Shown one piece after another: positions 1 through 5,451 of a stretch of DNA of 5,451 nucleotides. The DNA lies in contig DCDI01000145.1 in NCBI GenBank assembly GCA_002316345.1, positions 3,783 through 9,233 of the forward strand, read 5' to 3'. Origin of the DNA: Phyllobacteriaceae bacterium UBA1059 (lineage in GTDB: Bacteria > Pseudomonadota > Alphaproteobacteria > Rhizobiales > Rhizobiaceae). The notes under the pieces are model-generated. The model was not told the origin of the DNA. It did no database searches and saw only the letters and a program-made list of their open reading frames with translations. Both the position numbers and the translations under genes were made by a program. Every line of letters begins with the position of its first letter. The first letter of the stretch is position 1.

Positions 1-611
1 GATGCGGTAACCTGTGGGCGTGCCACCTGGTAGTCCTGCGGATCAAGCCCGTAGCTGCCGGCGTCCTGCAACATGGCCATCGCAGCCTCGGCGCGGACAC
101 GTGGTGCGCTTCCCAGAACCCATATAAAGCCGGGCTGCGAAGCGTAATGCTTTTCGATGGCCGCAGCGATCTCCTTCTCGGCGGTCAACTGATAGTCGAT
201 CAGTCCGGACAGCGAGCGGTCGAACGGCGTGCCTGGCTCAGAAGGCTCGATCGATCCGGTGATCTCCACCGAGCCGGTCGGCTGCAGCTTAGAGAAGTCG
301 ACCGGTACGAGGGCTGCGGTCTTGTAGGTGTAATAGCTCGGCGACGACACTTTCACGATCGGCGCAGGCTTGGTCGGCTTTACCACGGAAACCGGCTGCA
401 CGGGCTGGGCCTGCTGTGGAATACCCTGCTGCATCGGCTGGGCCCGGCGCGGTGTCGCGTGCGGCCCCTGATTGGCGACTGTCCCGCCGCGATTATTGCC
501 GAACAGCCGCTGGAACAGGTTTTCGGCCGAAGCTGCATTGATGCTCGACAGCGAAGTTGCGGCAACGAGGGCCAGAATCAGGCCGGTTTTAACTCGTGAA
601 ACTGGCAGCAA
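1..611 (-). CDS. Probable L,D-transpeptidase, exported, N-terminal part (cut by window edge)
   Basis: The reading frame runs from a TTG at 611 to the window edge, giving 203 residues with no stop. Residues 1-29 form a signal peptide: Arg6 and Lys8, a hydrophobic stretch from 11 to 21, and an Ala-Ser-Ala cleavage site before Glu30. A Pro/Gln-rich, probably disordered linker follows (about 45-90). Residues 130-196 fit the scaffold domain that precedes the catalytic YkuD domain in YcbB-type L,D-transpeptidases: an IEKHYASQPGFIWV segment, then an Ala-rich helix ending YGLDPQDYQV. Such enzymes make 3-3 cross-links in periplasmic peptidoglycan. The YkuD domain with its catalytic Cys would lie outside the window, so activity cannot be confirmed. 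TTG is chosen because a GAGGGG ribosome binding site ends 7 bases upstream and it leads directly into the signal peptide. The only nearby ATG (618-616) is out of frame and stops after nine codons. The family call is by recognition and fairly secure; another envelope protein with the same N-terminal fold is possible. Confidence 0.72.
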   Translation of the reverse strand, partial: MLPVSRVKTGLILALVAATSLSSINAASAENLFQRLFGNNRGGTVANQGPHATPRRAQPMQQGIPQQAQPVQPVSVVKPTKPAPIVKVSSPSYYTYKTAALVPVDFSKLQPTGSVEITGSIEPSEPGTPFDRSLSGLIDYQLTAEKEIAAAIEKHYASQPGFIWVLGSAPRVRAEAAMAMLQDAGSYGLDPQDYQVARPQVTA

Positions 612-618
612 AGCGCAT

Positions 619-624
619 CCCCTC
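619..624 (-). promoter_or_regulatory. Ribosome binding site deciding the TTG start of the transpeptidase
   Basis: On the minus strand GAGGGG ends 7 bases before the TTG at 611. It is the only purine-rich site near the start of the frame. The spacing suits TTG and is too short for the out-of-frame ATG at 618-616, which directly abuts the site. Confidence 0.5.
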
Positions 625-695
625 GTCTGGTGCTGGATCGAACGGCAGCAGGCATCCCAATCATGGTTCGGACGGACGATTCAGGATGCGCTGTG

Positions 696-724
696 ACTAT
701 ATCGATTGACGCCAAATGGGTTAA
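696..724 (-). promoter_or_regulatory. Candidate promoter of the transpeptidase gene
   Basis: On the minus strand a TTAACC element (719-724) and a TATAGT element (696-701) are separated by 17 bases. They match the sigma-70 consensus at 4 of 6 and 5 of 6 positions. Transcription would start near 689, leaving an untranslated leader of about 78 bases before the TTG at 611. The match is by eye only. Position, spacing and the low G+C of this stretch support it. Confidence 0.4.
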
Positions 725-736
725 GCGACCGTAAAC
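721..736 (+). promoter_or_regulatory. CtrA-like binding site overlapping the transpeptidase promoter
   Basis: The plus strand reads TTAA, seven bases, then TAAAC. The published alphaproteobacterial CtrA box is TTAA-N7-TTAAC, so eight of nine fixed positions agree. The left half overlaps the candidate -35 element at 719-724. CtrA controls cell-cycle, division and envelope genes in this class, which suits a peptidoglycan enzyme. One site with one mismatch can arise by chance, so this is a candidate only. Confidence 0.35.
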
Positions 737-798
737 CGTTTGTTCGCGCGTGCGGCAGGAATGCAACATTTGTTAGGGATGCGGCGCGGCTACCCTCC

Positions 799-833
799 AA
801 GAAGAAGGGCCGTCCAGATCAACTGAACGGCCC
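799..833 (-). terminator. Probable Rho-independent terminator downstream of the DUF971 gene
   Basis: GGGCCGT (807-813) pairs with ACGGCCC (827-833), extended after one mismatch by CAG with CTG around a five-base loop. On the minus strand the stem is followed at once by TTCTTCTT (806-799), a moderately U-rich tail. The plus-strand side has no T run, so it would act on transcripts from the right. It lies about 155 bases beyond the DUF971 stop and upstream of the transpeptidase promoter, which suggests the two genes are separate transcription units. Confidence 0.6.
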
Positions 834-988
834 CGGGCACAGGTACAAACGGGCTCAGCAATCATGTCCGCACCCACGCCCATGAAGGAGCAAGCCTTGC
901 TGGCTCGCTGGAATATTCAGGGACGTGAGGAGACACGAAGTGAAGGCCGCGGAGTTTCGGCGGCATCTTCACGAAAGCTTGAGGCTGA

Positions 989-1345
989 TCAGCGCCGGTC
1001 GCGTGACAGACCCTTGGCTGAAAGCTCGTCGAGATAAGTCTGCCAGCGCTGGTCCTTTTCATGACCGAGCTCGTGCAGATAATTCCAGGTGAAGATGCCC
1101 GACTCATGCCCGTCATCGAACACGATGCGCACGGCATAATTGCCGATTGGCTCCATGCGCGCGATCGCGACCTCGCGCTTTCCGGGCACTGTCACGCGCT
1201 GGTCGGGCGAATGGCCCTGCACCTCAGCCGACGGCGATGTCACACGCAGCAACTCGGCGGGAAGCTCGAGTGGCGCATGGTTGGGAAAGGTGACGGTGAG
1301 GAGCTTGCGGTCTTTCGACACGCGCAATTCTGAAGGTGCAGCCAT
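989..1345 (-). CDS. DUF971 (gamma-butyrobetaine hydroxylase-like N-terminal domain) protein
   Basis: This small cytoplasmic protein has 118 residues and consists of a single DUF971 domain. Visible family features are LRVTSPSAEVQGHS (33-46) and DDGHESGIFTWNYL (77-90), followed by a Trp/Tyr-containing helix and a KGLSRD tail. Stand-alone bacterial members have no established reaction. The same domain sits at the N-terminus of eukaryotic gamma-butyrobetaine hydroxylase, where three Cys and a His bind zinc, and at the C-terminus of the plant iron-sulfur carrier HCF101. This protein has no cysteine, so it cannot bind metal in that way. The ATG at 1345 is chosen because it is preceded by AAGAAGG at short spacing and gives the length I expect for the family. 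A TTG at 1363 would add six residues. The gene diverges from moaA across 115 bases. The family call is secure; the role is unknown. Confidence 0.85.
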   Translation of the reverse strand: MAAPSELRVSKDRKLLTVTFPNHAPLELPAELLRVTSPSAEVQGHSPDQRVTVPGKREVAIARMEPIGNYAVRIVFDDGHESGIFTWNYLHELGHEKDQRWQTYLDELSAKGLSRDRR

Positions 1346-1460
1346 GGCGCCTTCTTGCCACAAACCTGCCTGCGGCGCAAAGCGCGCTGGTTGTTTGACC
1401 CCGACGCTCCTATATCAGGTCTCAGCTAGCACAGACCGCGAGCCCAAGGCCTAGACTGCA

Positions 1461-2450
1461 ATGATCGACCCGTTTGGACGCCGGATCACCTATCTCCGTG
1501 TTTCGGTGACGGACCGCTGCGACTTCCGCTGCACCTATTGCATGGCGGAAGACATGACCTTCCTGCCCAAGCGCGACCTGCTGTCCCTGGAAGAACTTGA
1601 CCGTCTCACCACCGTCTTCGTGGAAAAAGGCGTGCGCAAGCTGCGGCTGACCGGCGGTGAGCCGCTGGTGCGCAAGAACATCATGCATCTGGTGCGCCAG
1701 ATCTCGCGCCATCTCGTTTCCGGCGCACTGGACGAACTGACCATCACCACCAATGGCTCCCAATTGGCCAAGCACGCGGCCGAGCTGGTTGATTGCGGCG
1801 TGAAGCGCATCAACGTGTCGATCGATACGCTCGATCCCGCCAAGTTCCGTACGATCACGCGCTGGGGCAACCTGGACCAGGTCATGGCTGGGCTGGATGC
1901 CGCGCAAGCTGCCGGTCTGAAGATCAAGCTGAACGCCGTCGCCTTGAAGGGCTTCAACGAGCACGAGCTTCCCGAACTGATGCGCTGGGCGCATGGTCGC
2001 GGCATGGACCTGACCGTGATCGAAACCATGCCGATGGGCGAGATCGACGCTGATCGCACCGACCAGTATCTGCCGCTGAGCAAGCTGCGCACCGACCTCG
2101 AACAGCAGTTCACGCTGACCGACATTCCGTTCAAGACCGGCGGACCCGCACGCTATGTGGAGGTAGCGGAAACCGGCGGCCGCCTCGGCTTCATTACGCC
2201 GATGACCCACAATTTCTGCGAAAGCTGCAACCGCGTTCGCCTGACCTGCACCGGCACGCTCTACATGTGTCTCGGCCAGGAAGACGCGGCCGATCTGCGC
2301 TCCCCGATGCGCGCGTCCGAGGGCAACGAATTACTGTCCCAGGCCATCGACGAAGCCATTACCCGCAAGCCCAAGGGCCACGATTTCATCATCGATCGTA
2401 CGACGCGCCGCCCGGCCGTCTCGCGCCATATGAGCGTCACCGGCGGCTAA
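1461..2450 (+). CDS. moaA: GTP 3',8-cyclase MoaA (molybdenum cofactor biosynthesis)
   Basis: This radical-SAM enzyme converts GTP to 3',8-cyclo-7,8-dihydro-GTP, the first step of molybdenum cofactor synthesis in the cytoplasm; MoaC then forms cyclic pyranopterin monophosphate. All hallmarks are present in the 329 residues. The SAM-binding [4Fe-4S] motif CX3CX2C is Cys20, Cys24 and Cys27, the GGEP motif is at 65-68, and TITTNGS is at 94-100. The second, substrate-binding cluster motif CX2CX13C is Cys253, Cys256 and Cys270. The C-terminal Gly-Gly needed for activity is at 328-329. An in-frame TAG three codons upstream (1452-1454) fixes the ATG at 1461 as the start. The ribosome binding site is weak (AAGG, 11 bases upstream). 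I could not pick out a convincing promoter in the gap to the divergent DUF971 gene. The protein looks complete and ordinary. Confidence 0.97.
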   Translation: MIDPFGRRITYLRVSVTDRCDFRCTYCMAEDMTFLPKRDLLSLEELDRLTTVFVEKGVRKLRLTGGEPLVRKNIMHLVRQISRHLVSGALDELTITTNGSQLAKHAAELVDCGVKRINVSIDTLDPAKFRTITRWGNLDQVMAGLDAAQAAGLKIKLNAVALKGFNEHELPELMRWAHGRGMDLTVIETMPMGEIDADRTDQYLPLSKLRTDLEQQFTLTDIPFKTGGPARYVEVAETGGRLGFITPMTHNFCESCNRVRLTCTGTLYMCLGQEDAADLRSPMRASEGNELLSQAIDEAITRKPKGHDFIIDRTTRRPAVSRHMSVTGG

Positions 2451-2547
2451 GCTCAGTCAGAAGCTGTGGGGTGGCCCAATCCCTGACGGTTGTGTTTCGC
2501 CCAGCCCCTGCTAGACCGGCTGCTGATCGCAATCTCCGGGACTTCCT

Positions 2548-3468
2548 GTGGCCCTTCCGTCCGACATGCGCGGCAGCCTGTTCATGGTCATTTCCATGGC
2601 GGGCTTCTCAATCAACGACTCGATGACAAAGCTAGCCAGCGCCGAGATGAACCCTGGACAGGTCATGCTGATCCGCGGCGTTTTCGCCACGATCCTGATC
2701 GGCCTTCTCGCTTGGCAGCAAGGTGCCTTGCGCGTTCCGAAGCTTGCCTTCCATCCCCTGGTTATGACGCGCGTTGCCAGCGAGATCCTCGCAACGGCGA
2801 GCTTCCTAATAGGGCTGGCCCATTTGCCGCTCGCCAACAGCTCTGCCATTCTCCAGACCCTGCCATTATCGGTGACCCTTGGAGCCGCCATCTTCCTTGG
2901 AGAGCCGATCGGCTGGCGGCGGCTGCTCGCTATCGCCATCGGTTTCGCAGGCGTTCTGCTCATCGTGCGACCGGGCTTCGAGGGCTTCAACTTCTTTGCC
3001 CTGTTCACGCTGGCCTCCGTTTTGCTCTGCACCGTGCGCGATCTTTCCACGAGCCGCGCGCCAAGCCAGATCCCCTCGTCGCTCATTTCTTTCGTCACCT
3101 CCGCTTTCGTGATGCTCGCCGGCGGCGTCCTCATGGTGCCGATGGGCGGATGGCAAACGCCGCGTTTGGAAATTGTGGGCGCCTTGAGCTTTGCAGCTTT
3201 CATGGTGCTGATCGGCTACCAATTCGTCATCATGGCGATGCGGTCCGGCAATGTTTCGGCCGTAGCGCCCTTCCGCTACACCAGCCTACTCTGGTCCATC
3301 ACATTAGGCTTCCTGATCTTCGGCGATCTGCCTGATTTGCCGATGATCGTCGGTTCCGTCATCATCGTCCTGTCCGGCATCTACACGCTGCTGCGCGAGC
3401 GCCGCGTCAGCCGTGAAAAGCCAGCCACGGCCAGCACCGGCTCGACCATGGCGCCAGACGGCGTTTGA
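2548..3468 (+). CDS. DMT-family transporter with two EamA domains
   Basis: This inner-membrane carrier has 306 residues and about ten hydrophobic helices, roughly at 10-29, 38-57, 71-91, 97-118, 124-141, 148-165, 176-198, 208-229, 240-258 and 264-283. That is the two five-helix EamA repeats typical of drug/metabolite transporters. The FLGEP segment at 116-120, followed by a helix ending in IVRPG, is the usual end of the first repeat; FLIFGD (255-260) plus a final helix ends the second. A charged, flexible tail of about 20 residues follows. The start is GTG, the first start codon after an in-frame TGA at 2524-2526; an ATG at 2566 has no better ribosome binding site. The gene lies 97 bases after moaA and just before mobA, so it may be co-transcribed with cofactor genes. 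The substrate cannot be read from sequence; relatives export amino acids, metabolites or drugs. Confidence 0.9.
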   Translation: MALPSDMRGSLFMVISMAGFSINDSMTKLASAEMNPGQVMLIRGVFATILIGLLAWQQGALRVPKLAFHPLVMTRVASEILATASFLIGLAHLPLANSSAILQTLPLSVTLGAAIFLGEPIGWRRLLAIAIGFAGVLLIVRPGFEGFNFFALFTLASVLLCTVRDLSTSRAPSQIPSSLISFVTSAFVMLAGGVLMVPMGGWQTPRLEIVGALSFAAFMVLIGYQFVIMAMRSGNVSAVAPFRYTSLLWSITLGFLIFGDLPDLPMIVGSVIIVLSGIYTLLRERRVSREKPATASTGSTMAPDGV

Positions 3469-3491
3469 TCCATGCACAGCACCGATCGCCC

Positions 3492-4091
3492 ATGACAATC
3501 GCCGGCATCATCCTGGCAGGAGGCCGGTCGAGCCGCATGGGCGGCGGCGACAAAACGCTGCTGCCGCTCGGATCTGCTACAGTCCTCGACGAAGTCGTGC
3601 GCAGGCTGAGCCCTCAAGTCGACGCTGTCGCCATCAACGCCAATGGCGACCCTGAACGTTTCGCATCCCTGAACCTGCCAATTTTCCCCGATGCCTTCGG
3701 CACCTTCGACGGCCCCCTAGCCGGCATCCTAACCGGCCTCATCTGGGCCGAAACGACCGGCGCCGACACCCTCATCACCGTAGCCGGCGACACGCCCTTC
3801 CTGCCCGTCGATCTCGTTAAACGCCTGCAAGCAGCGTCCGCACCCTCAACGATCGCCGTCGCCACCTCCAACGACCGTGTCCACCCGACCTTCGCCCTGT
3901 GGCCGGTCGCCTTGCGGCATGATCTCGAAACCTTCCTCAACACACAGCCAAGCCGTCGCGTGAACCACTTCATTTCCGATCATCCGCATGTCCGTGTCCC
4001 CTTCGACACCGCGCCATTCGACCCCTTCTTCAACATCAACACACCAGACGATCTCGCCGAAGCACAGCACCTTGCCGGAAGCGCGTCATGA
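3492..4091 (+). CDS. mobA: Molybdenum cofactor guanylyltransferase MobA
   Basis: MobA transfers GMP from GTP to molybdenum-molybdopterin, giving the guanine dinucleotide cofactor of DMSO-reductase-family enzymes such as nitrate reductase and formate dehydrogenase. The 199 residues carry the nucleotidyltransferase fold. The GTP-binding loop LAGGRSSRMGGGDK is at 8-21, the INANGD segment at 48-53, DGPLAGI at 73-79, the magnesium-binding Asp100 within VAGDTPFLP, and the C-terminal FNINTPDDL signature at 180-188. The ATG at 3492 starts directly at the conserved N-terminus but has no visible ribosome binding site. An alternative TTG at 3465 overlaps the stop of the upstream transporter gene and would add nine non-conserved residues. 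Close packing suggests translation coupled to the upstream gene. The stop overlaps the mobB start by ATGA. Confidence 0.93.
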   Translation: MTIAGIILAGGRSSRMGGGDKTLLPLGSATVLDEVVRRLSPQVDAVAINANGDPERFASLNLPIFPDAFGTFDGPLAGILTGLIWAETTGADTLITVAGDTPFLPVDLVKRLQAASAPSTIAVATSNDRVHPTFALWPVALRHDLETFLNTQPSRRVNHFISDHPHVRVPFDTAPFDPFFNINTPDDLAEAQHLAGSAS

Positions 4092-4600
4092 CGCAACGTG
4101 TCTTCGGCATTACCGGCTGGAAGAACTCCGGCAAGACAACCCTTACCGAGCGGCTCGTCACCGAACTCACCGGGCGCGGCTACACAGTGTCGACGATCAA
4201 GCACGCCCATCATGACTTCGACATCGATGTGCCCGGCACCGACTCGTTCCGCCACCGCGCGGCCGGCGCCTCGGAAGTCGCGATCGTATCGTCCCACCGC
4301 TGGGCGCTGATGCATGAAGCACGCGGCGACGCCGAACCCACCTTGCCGGAAATCCTGGCGCGCCTTTCCCCCTGCGATCTGGTTCTAGTAGAAGGCTACA
4401 AGCGCGAAGATCACCTCAAGATCGAGGCCCGCCGCAAGAACACGGCAACCCGCGCACCATTGTCCGAAAACGACCCCAAGATCGTCGCCCTGGCCGCCGA
4501 TCATCCGGTGGATGGCTCCACCCTTCCCGTGTTCGATCTCGATGACATCCCCACCATCGCTGACTTCATCGTGGAAACGCTTTCCTTAGCGCGGGTTTGA
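4088..4600 (+). CDS. mobB: Molybdopterin-guanine dinucleotide biosynthesis adaptor MobB
   Basis: MobB is a GTP-binding P-loop protein that works with MobA in the last step of molybdenum cofactor maturation; it is helpful rather than essential in Escherichia coli. The 170 residues show the Walker A loop GWKNSGKT at 10-17, a TIKHAHHDFDID segment from 36, the family signature GTDSFRHRAAGA at 50-61, and the Walker B-like DLVLVEGYK at 97-105. The C-terminal part (about 125-165) is the usual short nucleotide-binding region reading LAADHP and VFDLDD. It starts inside the end of mobA (ATGA, 4088-4091), with GGAAG six bases upstream, so the two proteins are probably translationally coupled. No clear terminator follows. 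Confidence 0.95.
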   Translation: MTQRVFGITGWKNSGKTTLTERLVTELTGRGYTVSTIKHAHHDFDIDVPGTDSFRHRAAGASEVAIVSSHRWALMHEARGDAEPTLPEILARLSPCDLVLVEGYKREDHLKIEARRKNTATRAPLSENDPKIVALAADHPVDGSTLPVFDLDDIPTIADFIVETLSLARV

Positions 4601-4613
4601 CGCTGTTTAGCCG

Positions 4614-4643
4614 TTGCAATCGCAGCGAAAACAGTGGGATTAT
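4614..4643 (+). promoter_or_regulatory. Weak candidate promoter for the binding-protein gene
   Basis: TTGCAA (4614-4619) and GATTAT (4638-4643) are separated by 18 bases and each match the sigma-70 consensus at 4 of 6 positions. Transcription would begin near 4650, close to the left arm of the inverted repeat. The match is weak and rests mainly on position and on the change of function after mobB. Confidence 0.25.
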
Positions 4644-4647
4644 CTTA

Positions 4648-4690
4648 GCTTGCAGCAGCCAAGCGCACCCAAGAGCCAAGGGCTGCAAGC
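4648..4690 (+). repeat. Inverted repeat (leader hairpin) upstream of the binding-protein gene
   Basis: GCTTGCAGC (4648-4656) is the exact reverse complement of GCTGCAAGC (4682-4690), with 25 bases between. Neither strand shows a T run after the stem, so it does not look like a simple terminator. The loop contains CCAAG three times (4659-4663, 4669-4673 and 4676-4680). It ends 22 bases before the ATG, close to the ribosome binding site at 4701-4707. It may be an operator or an mRNA leader structure. Confidence 0.55.
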
Positions 4691-4700
4691 ACAAGAACCG

Positions 4701-4707
4701 AGAGGAA
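4701..4707 (+). promoter_or_regulatory. Strong ribosome binding site of the binding-protein gene
   Basis: AGAGGAA lies five bases before the ATG at 4713. It is the best ribosome binding site among the plus-strand genes here, in keeping with the high expression usual for periplasmic binding proteins, and it fixes the start. Confidence 0.65.
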
Positions 4708-4712
4708 CACGA

Positions 4713-5451
4713 ATGCGCATTTCCAAGCTCTGCCTGGCGGCCTCCGCAGCTTTGCTCACTTTGTCCATGGCCTCGATCGCCTCCGCGCAGGAAACGACGA
4801 TCAAGATCGGCACCGAAGGCGCCTACCCGCCCTTCAACAACCTGACCGCATCCGGCGAGCTGGAAGGCTTCGACATCGACATCACCAAGGCGCTTTGCGA
4901 AGAGATGAAGGCGAAGTGCGAGTTCGTCACGCAGGATTGGGACGGCATCATCCCCGCGCTGCAGGCCAAGCGCTTTGATGCCATCGTTGCTTCCATGTCG
5001 ATAACCGACGAGCGCAAGCAGCAGGTCGACTTCACCAATCCCTATTACAGCAATTCGCTCGTCTTCGTTGCGCCGAAAGACTCGAAGTTCGCGGCCACTG
5101 AGACCAGCGGCAAGACCATCGGCGTGCAGCAGGGAACGATTGCTGCCGAGTTCGCCGAAAAGACCTATCCGGATGCCGACGTGAAGGCCTACCCAACGCA
5201 AGTCGAAGCCTGGGCTGATCTTGAAAGCGGCCGCGTTGATGCCGTGCTGGGCGACTTCGGCGTGCAGTATGGCTTCGTGAAGGGTGAAGACGGCTCCTGC
5301 TGCGACTTCAAGGGCGATGCTGTCAGCTCCGACGACAAGATCGGTATCGCCATCCGCAAGGGCGACACCGCACTGGCCGACAAGTTCAACAAGGCGCTCG
5401 AAGCCATCCGCGCTAACGGCAAGTACAAGGAAGTCAACGACAAGTACCCTA
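4713..5451 (+). CDS. Polar amino-acid ABC transporter periplasmic binding protein (3' end cut)
   Basis: This periplasmic receptor delivers an amino acid to an inner-membrane ABC permease; 246 residues are visible and roughly ten more are expected. Residues 1-25 are a signal peptide ending Ala-Ser-Ala before Gln26. The rest is a type 3 solute-binding protein closest in feel to HisJ/ArgT, the histidine and lysine/arginine/ornithine receptors. By eye alignment to HisJ, ligand-contact positions are Glu35 and Tyr38 in GTEGAYPPF, Ser94, Ser96 and Arg101 in ASMSITDER, the QQGT loop (139-142), and Asp171. Arg101 would hold the ligand carboxylate. Cys62 and Cys69 match the HisJ disulfide pair. Cys196-Cys197 are an extra adjacent pair not explained by that disulfide. 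A cationic amino acid is the likely ligand, but specificity is inference. The permease and ATPase genes presumably lie beyond the right edge. Confidence 0.92.
   Translation, partial: MRISKLCLAASAALLTLSMASIASAQETTIKIGTEGAYPPFNNLTASGELEGFDIDITKALCEEMKAKCEFVTQDWDGIIPALQAKRFDAIVASMSITDERKQQVDFTNPYYSNSLVFVAPKDSKFAATETSGKTIGVQQGTIAAEFAEKTYPDADVKAYPTQVEAWADLESGRVDAVLGDFGVQYGFVKGEDGSCCDFKGDAVSSDDKIGIAIRKGDTALADKFNKALEAIRANGKYKEVNDKYP

Larger units (their letters stand above)
612..988. other. Non-coding interval between two minus-strand genes
   Basis: This 377-base stretch separates the transpeptidase start from the stop of the DUF971 gene. It holds the promoter elements at 696-736, a probable terminator at 799-833, and a short hairpin at 946-964 (GCCGC pairing with GCGGC), 25 bases beyond the DUF971 stop. 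Short open frames cross it, but none has a ribosome binding site or protein-like composition. I see no RNA gene or mobile element. Confidence 0.6.

Noticed and set aside
147..599. A 150-codon plus-strand open frame opposite the transpeptidase
   Set aside because: It is Arg/Leu-rich with no domain, and is antisense to a frame with a good signal peptide and a recognisable scaffold domain.
889..901. Small palindrome AGCAA-GCC-TTGCT
   Set aside because: A five-base stem with a three-base loop is expected by chance at this length, and it has no link to a gene boundary.
1346..1460. Possible Moco riboswitch or hairpin leader before moaA (GGTCT 1418-1422 pairing with AGACC 1433-1437)
   Set aside because: The stem is only five bases with a ten-base loop, and the 115-base gap shows nothing resembling the Moco RNA architecture. 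TTGACC (1395-1400) and TATATC (1411-1416) are only ten bases apart, so they do not form a promoter.
1422..2210. A 262-codon open frame on the minus strand opposite moaA
   Set aside because: It lies wholly antisense to an unmistakable moaA. Its His/Gln/Arg-rich composition is typical of shadow frames in high-GC DNA, and it has no recognisable domain.
2490..3335. A 281-codon plus-strand open frame overlapping the transporter gene
   Set aside because: It is in another frame of the transporter gene and is rich in Arg, His and Pro. The overlapping transporter frame has clean membrane helices and family motifs.
4601..4634. Possible terminator after mobB (CGCTG/CAGCG or CTGTTT/AAACAG pairings)
   Set aside because: The pairings are short and mutually exclusive, and no T run follows on the plus strand.

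Overview
The window reads as a chromosomal segment of an alphaproteobacterium. High G+C, the protein sequences and the gene styles suggest the order Hyphomicrobiales (Rhizobiales), perhaps Mesorhizobium or a relative. This placement rests on remembered family resemblance, not on a search. The genes look like ordinary core or housekeeping genes. No insertion sequence, phage gene, tRNA, rRNA, CRISPR array or toxin system is visible.

Layout. Positions 1-611 (minus) hold the N-terminal 203 codons of an exported protein, most likely an L,D-transpeptidase that cross-links peptidoglycan. Its promoter region near 696-724 overlaps a near-match to the CtrA cell-cycle box. Positions 612-988 are non-coding and hold a probable minus-strand terminator at 799-833. 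Positions 989-1345 (minus) encode a small DUF971 protein. It diverges across a 115-base gap from a plus-strand run: moaA (1461-2450), a ten-helix DMT/EamA transporter (2548-3468), mobA (3492-4091) and mobB (4088-4600). After a 112-base leader with a clear inverted repeat comes an amino-acid ABC transporter periplasmic binding protein (4713-5451), cut by the window edge just before its expected C-terminus.

How the genes work together. MoaA makes the first committed pterin intermediate of molybdenum cofactor from GTP. MobA attaches GMP to molybdopterin to give the guanine dinucleotide form, and MobB is its GTP-binding partner. The middle of the window is therefore a partial molybdenum cofactor cluster with an uncharacterised drug/metabolite transporter embedded in it. 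moaB, moaC, moaD, moaE and moeA are not here. The DUF971 protein next to the [4Fe-4S] enzyme MoaA may have an iron-sulfur link, which is inference. The binding protein at the right edge probably starts a separate polar amino-acid uptake operon.

I found no convincing undescribed system. The items most worth a second look are the CtrA-like box at the transpeptidase promoter, the leader hairpin before the binding protein, the transporter inside the cofactor cluster, and the unusual start regions of the transpeptidase and mobA.
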